Program-made: the position numbers and the translations under genes | Part shown: positions 1-10,169 of the stretch, piece after piece | Numbering within the stretch: position 1 is the first letter of the stretch | Layout of the letters: each line of letters opens with the position of its first letter | Notes under the pieces: generated by a model | Databases searched by the model: none | Seen by the model: only the letters and a program-made list of their open reading frames with translations | Told to the model about the DNA's origin: nothing | Source: Liolophura sinensis | Lineage: Eukaryota; Mollusca; Polyplacophora; Chitonida; Chitonidae | Length of the DNA: 64,000 nucleotides | Direction: 5' to 3' | Assembly: GCF_032854445.1 (NCBI RefSeq) | Contig: NC_088300.1 | Location: 54,410,984-54,474,983, forward strand

Positions 1-1019
1 TACACATGTATTTAACAGCGACATGAAAACGCTGATCTGTGTACAGTGTACATGTGAACCCTAGCATGTCCATGTACTGAGTCTGTATGTCATCACAAAA
101 CACACACATGTACCAAACTTGAAAAGCTTTATGTTCCATGTTAATAAATTATACCAATTTGCCATGCCTAGGCTTTAACAAGGCCTTGACATTATCCTCA
201 GGTATTTTTACCAGCTTCCTTTCACAAAACAACAGTATTAACATAGCTGAATGTATTACTAGAATGAACCACAAACGGAGATCATGCAGTGTGGTAAACC
301 ATAATGCTATAGTGGCGAATTTCTGGACAGATTGGGGGAGGGATTTTTTTAGCCATTTGAGACAGTCAGATATTGAAGTCGCCGTCTAGACCACGACATG
401 TCAGTAGATCTCAGCAGAACCTTAATGTAACACCAGACCCTCATGTCATACAACAAATCCAGGCGAAAACATGGCTAAACAATGAGACAAGCCAGATTCA
501 AATTCTACCCTCAAATTCTTTCATTCACAAAGAGCACCTGGATGTACAAAACTGCACGTCTAAATTTACAATGGGATAAGTCAGAGGAATTTATATCAAG
601 CAAAGAAGTAACAACTGAGCAACTCCTTCAGATGGCTTGAAGTTGAAGGAAACATGATACGAGCAAAGACTAAAAACATATTATGCAATATATAAAGCAT
701 GTATGTACCATTAAGATATTATGCGTTCTGAACTGTGGGTTACATGTAAATTAGTAACAATCACTTGATTCATTCCAACTTTAACCAAAACAAACAGGAC
801 TATCTTGACAATTTTGTACATGGTGGTATATCATGAGATTTCAGTTGCAACTGCTGCCATCATCAGATAAAAACACACAGTTCCATTCACTTACCAGCTA
901 CAAAAAAGAAAAACAAAAAAACAATAAGGCGGGGTGATGTGCTCTTATAAAGACATGGAACTAGGAGACAATTAAATATCAAAATGTCAAGAGAATTTGG
1001 GTTCTGATTTTGATTGTAA
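1..1019. other. No gene recognised; repeat-rich left edge
   Basis: Two short plus-strand open frames (138-389 and 373-579) overlap here, but they have no splice context, no recognisable motif and ordinary AT-rich composition, so I do not call them genes. The stretch next to 1,020 probably includes the 3' part of the Penelope-like element that starts at 1,960 on the minus strand, but I cannot place its end. Confidence 0.4.
888..900 (-). other. Abutting splice acceptor and donor (3-nt microexon or recursive splice site)
   Basis: On the minus strand a long T-rich tract ends in TTGTAG at 900-898. Three bases (CTG, 897-895) follow, then GTAAGTG at 894-888. A strong acceptor and a consensus donor three bases apart match either a 3-nt microexon or a recursive splice site inside a long intron. 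The orientation fits the minus-strand gene and exon candidates to the right. No transcript evidence is available. Confidence 0.3.
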
Positions 1020-1960
1020 CTATTTTTTTGTGTGTAATATATGATGTTCACCGAACCTCTGACCAATGTGACGTTTCGTCAGTCCTATGCAACCGGAGTT
1101 ACAATCACCACACTTAACTTTGTAGATGACATTACTGCATAACACATCATCCTCTCGGTCTGAAATTTAAAATATCTGCTTATAAGAAGGGTCTAATGCA
1201 ATATAGCAAATTGTACTGCAGGCAGTAATTTTTGTAGTGAGGAGAGTTGTCGAACAAGTTTGGTAGACGCTAGTCCTAATTAAGGGAGTGTTATGAAGAT
1301 TTTGTGTTTTTCAGGGCCATATACTTTGCTAGTTGGGCATGAAAACTTTTTGATGAAGAATTGCTTGATGCCAGAATCTTTCACACTGGGTGGATGCATA
1401 TTTCTAGACAGCATAATTTTAATATTTTCAACCTCATTGGAGATGCTGGTATAAGAACTGCAAATGTTGCAGGCACAGCTTAGTAGTGTGTTAATTAAAT
1501 TGATTTTTGTATCTGTTGGACACAAAGCTAGTCTATTTGGTGTAGAGTACAGTACACTGTAGTGCTGATTCTGGTGTCTTAGAGATGAATACATCAAGGA
1601 ATGGGCAAGAACCATTAACTTCATGTTTGCAGGTGAAGTTCAGCTGAGCACGACAGTTGTTAATATAATCAAGGAAAGCTTGAACATCGCCTATTTCTCT
1701 AAAAACTAAGAATATGCTGTCCATGTAATGTTTGTACGCATTTGGTCTGACTCCAGGGTAATTTCGGACAAACTTGTTTTGAACATGTTTCATAAAGACA
1801 TCAGCAAGCAGAAGCGCCACAGGGAATCCATGGAAACACCGTCCACTTGCTCAAAATATTTGTTGAATTTGAATATGATATTTGTTGCTACAAAGTGTCA
1901 GGGCACTTCTGCACAAGAACATCTTTACAAAAGGAAATAACTCTTGAAAACAATATATGG
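1020..1960 (-). mobile_element. Penelope-like retroelement remnant: RT C-terminal part plus GIY-YIG endonuclease
   Basis: Read on the minus strand, about 1,910-1,280 encodes the C-terminal half of a reverse transcriptase. It has an FKFNKYFEQVDGVSM-like block, then LLADVFMKHV, then YMDSIF at 1727-1710 where active elements have YxDD, then PFLDVFISKT and a thumb-like region with INTLLSCACNIC. A linker about 1,280-1,150 contains LxxLLPAVQF. At about 1,150-1,030 comes DVLCSNVIYKVKCGDC...CIGLTKRHIG, the GIY-YIG endonuclease layout (YIG changed to CIG). RT followed by GIY-YIG is diagnostic of Penelope-like elements. At least one frameshift near 1,815, another near 1,560, and in-frame stops in the linker show it is inactive. 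The N-terminal RT part is missing or unrecognisable above 1,960. Confidence 0.85.
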
Positions 1961-2999
1961 AATGTTTTTTGATCAACTTCTGGGGTATTCAATGACGTAA
2001 GCAGGCTTATTAATTTTGAGCAACTTCTATGGGCCGATAATTTCTGGCGTCTGTTTCACAAAGCAAATTTGTTTTTAAAGCTATACTTCATATAGTACAA
2101 CATGTACCTTACTAGAACAAACCAAAGACACTCTACTAGATTTCCCAGTGATATTGTCCCAACACCAAGAATTCAAATAATGGGCCTATTCTTTTTGTAT
2201 TTTTGAAAGTAGGCTGAACACATTACAGAGTCATTGAAACTACACGTTCATAACACATTGAAAATCTTGAAAATAGGGTAACCATTGCATTTATAAAAGT
2301 TTTCACATCTTGGTAATTATGAACACATGTAACAGTGGTGTAACTGAACGGTTGCCCTATTGCCTGGAGCAGGCAGAAAATGGGTCGGGCAGCCCACCTT
2401 GCCAACTTGCCTGTCCAGCTGGGCAAAGTACATTTATATCACTGATCAGCAGTGTATCCAGCATACTATTTACTGAAACAAAACTTCTTGGCGTTAAGAA
2501 CGTGTTATCGTACACACTTGTGATAACACAGCACGGTGGAATTTCATTGCTCTTGGAGAATTAACCGGTACTTCTGCTTTGTGGTTGAATATAACCGCTT
2601 TCATGGTTGTTAGGTGGCGAAGCGCTTTTTGACGAATTACATGGGCCCGAAAGTTTTTGACAGCTTTCTAACACAGACATTATACTAATTTTAATTCATA
2701 GTTTACAAGGACAGATCTCTGTTCCTTGCCTAAAAAATTCTGGGCACTAGAAGTGAAAATATTTCAAGGAAACCAAATTTCGGATATGGGTTGCCCTGAT
2801 GGCAAATTCTCTTGCCGGATGGCAACCAACTGAAAAAGTTAAGTTACACCAATGATGTGTATTAAAATCAAGTAAGCATGATAAATCTTGCTACAGCATT
2901 AATTTATTCGTATAATTTACATGTAGCTACTGGGCAGTGCATATCCAGGTAAAACATCCAAAGAGTGATCAATGTTAGGACTCCCTCCACATCTTTTAC
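1961..2999. other. No gene recognised
   Basis: AT-rich sequence with two short open frames overlapping on opposite strands (2223-2426 minus, 2310-2564 plus) and no splice or protein-motif support. Probably intronic or intergenic. Confidence 0.4.
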
Positions 3000-3110
3000 A
3001 TGCACATACACATATGAACCTTTAGGCTGATTCTCTGGCCCATTCAGCCCAGGTTCAGTGTGGTCTGACATGGCCTCAAACATCCAGGTCAGGACACACG
3101 CACTGTTTAC
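3000..3110 (-). CDS. Candidate internal exon, unrecognised protein
   Basis: A minus-strand segment of 111 nt (37 codons, phase 0 to 0) lies between a pyrimidine-bearing acceptor ending ttgactag and a GTAAAAG donor. It reads VNSACVLTWMFEAMSDHT then EPGLNGPENQPKGSYVYVH, a composition that looks coding. The frame stays open past the donor to a stop near 2,893, so it could also be a last exon. I do not recognise the protein. Linkage to the minus-strand gene starting at 15,165 is possible but the phase to the other candidates does not settle it. Confidence 0.3.
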
Positions 3111-6100
3111 CTAGTCAAGATCTGAGGCTACAGAAATGGATGGAATTTGGGGTTAACACACACAGAAACAAAATGTGTCGCAAGTTAGCAAACAGGGCAG
3201 TTTAATACTTGCATGCATGAAATCTATCAAGCTGACCTGCAAACCACGCCCAAGAAGGGCTTGTCAAAATACTAAACAAAGTCAACTGAGTTGATAGCAC
3301 TCTCAATGGTAACAGACCTTTCCAGTGCTTTTCATTTTAACTAAAGACATTATCTGGCAATATAAGTACTGCATTCCCACTGGAGAAAATGTGTGTTGAG
3401 CCACATTCACACCATGTTATTTCTACTATCAAATTACAGCACTGGATATGTCGAATGAAAATACATATAGGACAAGCTCTATAATTATGTATCATTCAGC
3501 TTTAGAAGTAACACCGTTGGATAACACCATCAAAATTCAAGTAAGTATTGTATATTAATATACATAACAGTTGTACAAGTAGATTTCTTTGTCCATCAAT
3601 TCAGTCACCTCTCCAATATTATAACTACCACACATGTAACTGTATATGTATATATGCAAAAATGACAGCCTAGTCACATTATGCACACATCATACAACAA
3701 ATGACTGTGCACATGAATGAAGTTCTTATGTGAAATCCCCTTGAGACATCTCAGCTGATGAAAAATATTTATAAGCAAGCCAGCATTATAAACAAAAATC
3801 AATAGGGAGGAAATGTACAAGAATTTGTACTTCACCTGTCCAAACAAAGATTGAGAGAATTTGACAGAGAAATTTGAGAACTTTCAACTGCAAATTTGAC
3901 CAGGTATGAAAAAATAAACATCAATTAAAACATATCAGAGAAATGAAACTGTTGAAATTTAAAACTGAGCCATGGGCCCTGACAGAGTTGTCCCAAATCA
4001 GTCTCTTTAGTTTTATCAGTTTAATATTTGTCAATTTCCAGTTTCAAAATCACTGATTAATATTCTGAACTGTTAATTTTATTACAGTACAATCTTGCTT
4101 CTCAAGTACTATGTCCCTCCTTCGATGACATGGTCAACACTTTCTTATTGTCCCAATGATCACCTAATGGTGCATTGCGATGTAACCATGTTTGTTTGTT
4201 TGCGTGAATTGTTTAGTATTATTAGAAACATCATTTTGGTCATACACATATCCCAAGGACAAATCAACAGTCTAGTCTCCATGTCACCTGAACCCTCTCT
4301 GTAACCATGGTAACTGTATACGAACACCTACATGTGCCATACGTACACTTGTCCTACCCTCTAATGCTGAACTGCAAGCCACAAAAAAGCAATGACAGAC
4401 AATGAAGTCTTGCGTACGACTGGACTGACCGCTGGCGATTCCCACATAATTAACCCAGAAAGAAGAATTCCATCATTTACACCCCTACTTCATCTGTCTC
4501 CCTTGGTATACTCAATCACAGCTAATCCATGTAGAACTCTGAGACCAGAGACAGTGAGAATTGAAAAACTCAAGTGCAAATGGGAGGTCAAGGTAACCTT
4601 ACCCTTACCTTAACAGAACAAATCGACATTGTCCCACTATTCACATACTAACACATTTATTCTACATTCTATCAGCTCTGTGAACAGGATCACACAGCTC
4701 TACATGCCAAAAATTTACTTGAAGGGACATACTACCGAAACAAAAATTAAGAATTTTTGAGCTGGTTCAGCTAAATACAAAAATGAGTTACATTTGACAC
4801 TTGACTAAACGACCTGTATTTTCCAAAAAGTCTTAATTACAAGAATTAGAAGGGAAATTCATTTCTGGTTTAACTTGTCCTGAGGCAGCACAAAGATTCC
4901 CACAATTCAAGAATCAATCATGGATAGCACATGTAAACAACACGACAGAATGAAAGCAAACTTGAAAACTAGTAAAACAAATACGACCTTCCTTTCCATT
5001 GATAATGCATTATAATTCGTATTCATAATTCTCTGCGATCTGTATGGAAGAACTGAAGTCACATGGTAGGCTGCATAATTACCACACAATACCGTGTGTG
5101 ACATCTGAAATTCACTGAACATCTCCCATCGCCTAAACTACAAGTGGAGGTAGCCCAGTCCAAAAAGTCATCTTCGGCCATATTTCAAAATATATTGTCT
5201 TGAGTGAGTTGATGGTCAAAGAGAAACCATGGACAAAAAAGATCATTTGATTTGTCCATTCAGCGTCACATACATGTCAGTGAACATACGTTTTATCAAC
5301 AAACAAACATAAAGAGGCCACAGCGGCAATTTTTGGCATAATATCGATTATTTTACAAAACCCAATATAATTAAGGTATCTTATACAACAAAATTGCCTT
5401 ATTTGTGCACATGTTCCTGTTTGAAACCGGTAAAAAAGTTCCTAAAATTTATAAAGTGGCTCGCTTTTTGAGCTTTTTTCAAATTTTAGAATCATTTTAA
5501 CACAATGCTAAATAAAGGCAGAAGTTTGATATTTACTGGAAGACAGATAATAGGAGCAATACAGAAAAATTTGATTTGACTGTCAAATGTAGATTTTTAT
5601 TTTTGCTAAAACTCTCTTGTAATGCCTCTTAAAAAACTGTTCAAAAATATATTTATCTGTAGGCAATCATAGCGACCACAAAAAACCACCGACCTTCGGC
5701 AAATTGTAATGGATAAACTCTCCCATGTGATATAGAGATATGCACACCATACTGGTGGAAACAAAGTGGTGTGCAACAAATCAAGACTGAGCAAAACAGC
5801 CTAATATTATATGTAATTATTTATAATAAAGTATATACATGTCAATACAAAAAAAGATTGGGTCATGCAGCCACAAGTACGTGATCCATATTTAATGACT
5901 GGTGTTAGCAAGAAAGGAACCAAGATTATATTAACTTATTTAGTTGTAAATACCAAGCATGACGTCAAAGGTTTACTAGCTTGATCTACTGAGAGTGGCT
6001 TCAAAAAGGTGACACCCAAGGATACTTGGATTAGTGAGGCACAATAAACATATCCTCTATAAATGTAGTTGATACATGTATATAAAAACTTTATTTTTAT

Positions 6101-6164
6101 ACATACTTTTAAATCCAGAGGTTAAGTATGCCTATTGTTTTGTCATGCTCTGATATCTATTTAC
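3111..6164. other. No gene established; one possible minus-strand start at 5,182
   Basis: Mostly AT-rich non-coding sequence. At about 5,182 on the minus strand an ATG opens MAEDDFLDWATSTCSLGD and runs 40 codons to a stop, with an in-frame TGA just upstream and GTATTG/GTAATT donor-like sites inside. It could be a first coding exon but has no second exon I can attach. Nothing else is supported. Confidence 0.3.
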
Positions 6165-6219
6165 CTTGGTCAACACAGACAGCTTTTGTGTTTCCGTGGA
6201 AACCAGAAAATTGACTGTT
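6165..6219 (-). CDS. Candidate small exon
   Basis: A 55-nt minus-strand segment between an acceptor ending tgccttag and a GTAAATAG donor. Two of three frames are open. The phase-0 frame (NSQFSGFHGNTKAVCVDQ) would join directly to the last well-placed exon of the gene that starts at 15,165, which ends in phase 0 at 10,170. The segment is short enough for this to be chance, and no homology is recognised. Confidence 0.25.
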
Positions 6220-6329
6220 CTAAGGCATACAAGTGAACCACAGTTCCTGTATGCATATAATTTTTATGCCTCTAGAATCTGATTCTTTTCAACAAAGATG
6301 CATTGACAGACTGAAACTGTAATTTTGAC

Positions 6330-6690
6330 CTACCATTAGTTGGCGGCATTCCCCCAGGGTTGTGATTCCTTAACCTCATCATCAGGGAGCCTTGATCAGC
6401 CCCACTGTCAGGCCCACTCCACAGTCCCTCACAGCGAACCCAACTACTCCCAAACCTGCCCTCACCTTACCCAACATGCACTGAACTGAATGGCCACTTT
6501 TCCTGTAGCCTGCATTCATTCCTAAGCCAGGACTTGGATAATATTGACACTGCTCCTGCATACATCCTAAGTCAACACATCTCCTTCCAATATCTGTCTG
6601 TAAGCTGTAGGTTTGAGTCTGACCTCCCTCTCTGCACTGTGCACTTTACTGCATCCAGTCAACACCTGTAGCCCTGACCGGTCCCCTTAC
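6330..6690. other. GC-rich block: exon cluster or unclassified interspersed repeat
   Basis: This block is markedly richer in C on the plus strand than its surroundings. On the minus strand one frame is open for about 90 codons and another ends in MMRLRNHNPGGMPPTNG directly before a GTAGGTC donor-like site. No single frame runs cleanly from an acceptor to that donor without a stop, so I cannot call an exon. A degenerate copy of an unclassified repeat would also explain the composition. Confidence 0.3.
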
Positions 6691-6814
6691 ATACATGTAT
6701 CTTATACAGTGTTACTTATTCACAGAAATCATTGACAAGTTTAACTTCAAAGTAACTTGGAGGATCAGAAAGTTTCCTGACTTTTAGCCTTCACTACCAA
6801 AAGCGACATACAAA

Positions 6815-6954
6815 TTCTCTACATACGTGGGAAGGTATCCCAGCAACCTGCAGATGGTTGTGGTTCCCCTCCCCCCCACCAGCCTCTGCCTGGTTTCTTC
6901 CCACCATAATGCTGGCCACAGTTGTACAAGTGAAATATTCTTGAGTGTGGCATA
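6815..6954 (+). mobile_element. SINE (family A), body fragment left of the MITE
   Basis: Contains the family A body: acgtgggaagg, cagcaacctgcagatgg, tttcttcccaccataatgctgg and gtgaaatattcttgag. The tRNA-like head is missing. The element is interrupted at 6,955 by a MITE and its AATA tail resumes at 7,639. Confidence 0.85.
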
Positions 6955-7632
6955 CAGGGTTCATACTGCCAAGACAGAATTTTTCATGACCTTTTTCTAG
7001 GTTAGACTGAAATTTTTCAAGACCTTTGTATCGGACTATTTCCACTTCAACTTGAGACTCAAGTTGTTTGCTGACCAAAAACTTCACTCAAATAGAATAT
7101 AACTAAACTAAAACGAGTTTTTTTTTTTTAGTCTGAACTAAAAGTTTAATGACGCAAATATGTTACAGAACTGAATTTCTGTTTATCAATTTTATATCAG
7201 GAGAAAACTTAGACAACATCTTTACAGCTTTCTTCACATATGTACATGTAACCACAAGAAATAATTGATAAAAAGGTTAACATATATACATTTACTGTCA
7301 GATCTATCAATTACTTTATATCCCCGTGTAACAGTAGCAAAAGGACGATCAAATACACACTGCATGTTGCTTTACTTTTTTTCTACATGTTTGCCAGTCT
7401 TTCTACTTTGGATTTTTGAGCCAATTGTCAGTGAAGAAACACACCATTATTCAAGTTTATGTCAAAGCGGGCCATGCATAGTCCAGTTAGCTTATATAGA
7501 TGACACATGACTTCAACAACCACCAAAAAAGTATAATCGGAACACCTTTCAAAAATCTTTCAAGACTATTCAATGCCTTAATTTTCTTTCTTATTCGCTT
7601 TCACAGGTTTTCAAGGTAGGATGCGAACCCTG
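6955..7632. mobile_element. Non-autonomous DNA transposon (hAT-like MITE) inserted in a SINE
   Basis: A 678-bp element with terminal inverted repeats: CAGGGTTCATACTGCC at the left, and the right end reads CAGGGTTCGCATCCTACC on the opposite strand. GGCATA occurs directly outside both ends (6949-6954 and 7633-7638), and removing the insert restores the SINE tail exactly. The TIR start and the subterminal 'ttcaagac' motifs resemble hAT-type MITEs. hAT elements normally give 8-bp duplications, so the class is tentative. It has no coding capacity. Confidence 0.75.
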
Positions 7633-7638
7633 GGCATA

Positions 7639-7669
7639 AAACACCAATCAAATAAATAAATAAATAAAA
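7639..7669 (+). mobile_element. SINE (family A) tail, right of the MITE
   Basis: This is aaacaccaatcaaataaataa plus further AATA units, the 3' tail of the SINE whose body ends at 6,954. The two pieces were one element before the MITE inserted. Confidence 0.85.
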
Positions 7670-9820
7670 TTCTCCAGCTTGAGAGGTTTTACATTTGCCT
7701 GTTAAAATGATTTTTAAAAAAATGCTTTCACACAACATAAATATGTGTAGAAATATGAATTTTTTTTTTTTTTTTTTTTTTGCAACTTTTGCGGGGAAGG
7801 GACAAGTGCGTTATAATTATAAATATAACACAGTGTAATTATTTAAAGAGCTACTACAGTGTGAAGACCTGTATATCTTAACGGGAAGGTTAAATGATAA
7901 GTATCAAGATAATTGAAGTTCTTCCTAAATAGTACAAAAACTGCAATGTATTAAAACCACTGTCGTTAGTTTGGGAGGATGACACTGAAACAAAAGTTTT
8001 CTCTCGTTTCCAAGTTTGCCTGGTGTGACAACATGCAAGAACACCTGGCATCACCCATTGCTGACATAAGGCAACAAATGACGTCGTACTTTCAAACGTG
8101 CATGACATCATTCCAGCATAACTGTCTCATTTGATGTCACATCTATCCGAATCATCATCACATAAGGAATATTATCACGTCACATCAGGAAAATTTTACG
8201 GAAACTGAAGAAGATTTTGTTTTTGAGGACTCTTCGGATATTGAGGTACAAAAGTCTTAGTCATAGTCATAAATCTTTTTAAACCATGGTGTTAGCTCTC
8301 CATTTTATTTCACTATTTCTGCTTAACTTACGTCTGAAATAGCACTTTAATAACAAGAAAAAACACAAATACATGTAGTTATCTTATATTTGTGGTAGCC
8401 TCTCCAGATTTCATCACCCAGACTTTGTTTCTCAGGATCAGCTTTCCCAAAGAAGGCATGTTTCTCCCAGAGGGAAAATGGTGCAAGCACATGTAAAGCT
8501 TAATCATATCTGAAGCAAAGTTTTAAATTTAACACATCATATACGTGTACATATTAAAACTTACGGGTAGAAAACAATATCCAAATACATTCTGGTCATC
8601 CAATAATATACTTCCGTGTATTTTGGAACACCATCACGGTCAATTGATCAATGGTAAAAACTAACAAGTGGAGACACACAAGTAACATTTCACCTAAGTT
8701 ACCACCGTGCTAATATTTTACTCTTCCTCCAGACAAGTAACATAAGCATTTACCAATCTCACCAGAAGTTTGGCAGGTTCCCCGCTATTTATAATACACA
8801 GCCCCCAATCACCCACTAACCTCACGATGCATGCACTTACTGAATAAACCATTGTTAATTTTGTTAAATGTATTTTCTATGCATCTTCAAGGTTCAATTT
8901 TCATGGTGGTCTGACGGACCTAGTCTAGTCATTTCAGTTCAAATAAGATCTTAATTCCATGCACATAATTGATTCAAATTTAGTGTAGATGCCACTTTGT
9001 GGATTCAATACATGCAAAGCGTTTACCATATCTGCTCAGAGTCTCGGGGTCAGTTGCATAAAGCGCTTGATGCAATATATGTGCATAACAACCATGGCAA
9101 TGTAGTATGTGTACCTGCAGTAGTGGCTGTCATGGTACAGCAGTTATGTCCGCTTCATAAATATGGCACTGTATCACACATGCACATATTTAACAATGCC
9201 AGATCTAAATGCTGTGCCGTATGTTTACATAACACGTACACACCTAGAGTTTTTGTGACCCCTTTCTTTTTGACAACTTTTGAATGGACTTTTTCTGAAA
9301 GAAATTGTTTTTTTTTATTTACTTTTTTTGGGAAAGTCACAGCCACCGTATTGATATCAAATGTTGCTGTCGTCAAATAGAGTGCCAAGAATGGTTTTCC
9401 AGAGATGGTCAACATTTGATCCTTTATTTGAAGTAAACCAGAAAGAGCCCTTATCTTTGTTGCATGGTTTAAAAAATGGGCATAATCTTTTTATCTCCTT
9501 AAGAAGGCCCAGAAAATAACACTTTCTGAAGGACAGAAACAACCACGTTGTGTCGGACAAGCAATTTTTTAAAAATAGGTTGCCTAGCTGTGCAATATCA
9601 AAAAACACACCAGACTTCATTTTTTGCCAGTACTGGTATTTTAATCATGAAATTAATGAAAACTATAAAAGCTAGAATGATGGGACATGTACTAAAATGT
9701 AGCCCATGGTCTGATCTTTCATAGGTATATCAGCCGATTTAACATCAAGGTTAAGGTCCTGATGATAGGTGTTTGACGGGTCTCTATTATTATTGAACTG
9801 ATGTCAAAACTGATTTGTTC
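7670..9820. other. No gene established
   Basis: AT-rich sequence with a T-tract near 7,759-7,781 and overlapping short open frames on both strands (7890-8111, 8997-9620) that lack splice context. At about 8,185-8,268 the plus strand reads an acidic peptide (ETEEDFVFEDSSDIEVQK, then stop) like the acidic stretches in some transposase N-termini, but nothing around it supports a transposon call. Confidence 0.35.
8373..8463 (-). CDS. Candidate exon, weak splice sites
   Basis: On the minus strand this reads KHAFFGKADPEKQSLGDE then IWRGYHKYK, which looks like real protein. The acceptor (ccattttccctctgggag) has a good pyrimidine run but an unusual GAG end, and the only donor in frame is CAT|GTATTT. 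The phase (0 in, 1 out) accepts the 10,170 exon before it but no downstream candidate after it. Retained as possible coding sequence only. Confidence 0.22.
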
Positions 9821-9829
9821 TGAGTCATT

Positions 9830-9976
9830 GATTTATTCATTTATTTATTTGAATGGTGTTTTATGCCGTACTCAAGAATATTTCACTTATACGACGGCGA
9901 CCAGCATTATGGTGGGTGGAAAGCGGGCAGAGCCCCGGGGAAACCCACGACCATCCGCAGGTGGCTGGCAGACTTT
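9830..9976 (-). mobile_element. SINE (family A), 5'-truncated, with target-site duplication
   Basis: The tail and body of family A on the minus strand (tttattcatttatttatttg, then tcaagaatatttcacttat, acgacggcg, ccagcattatgg). A perfect 9-bp direct repeat TGAGTCATT flanks it (9821-9829 and 9977-9985), showing insertion by target-primed reverse transcription with 5' truncation. Confidence 0.9.
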
Positions 9977-10169
9977 TGAGTCATTAAAGATGCAAGCTTA
10001 ATAAAACCATGCAAATTATTTCTCTACACTCCATAATTCTCTTAGAATGTCTCAAAATATTGGTTGCAGAGGCTGTTGTAAAGGTTGAAGAATTAGGGTA
10101 AATTCTCAGCACAAACAATTTGTAAGAACATAATACATGCAAATGTATGTGTAAAAGTATTATAAATAC

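Noticed and set aside
7890-8111. 73-codon minus-strand open frame starting MMSCTFESTTSF
   Set aside because: No splice sites or recognisable motif; similar-length frames occur by chance throughout the window.
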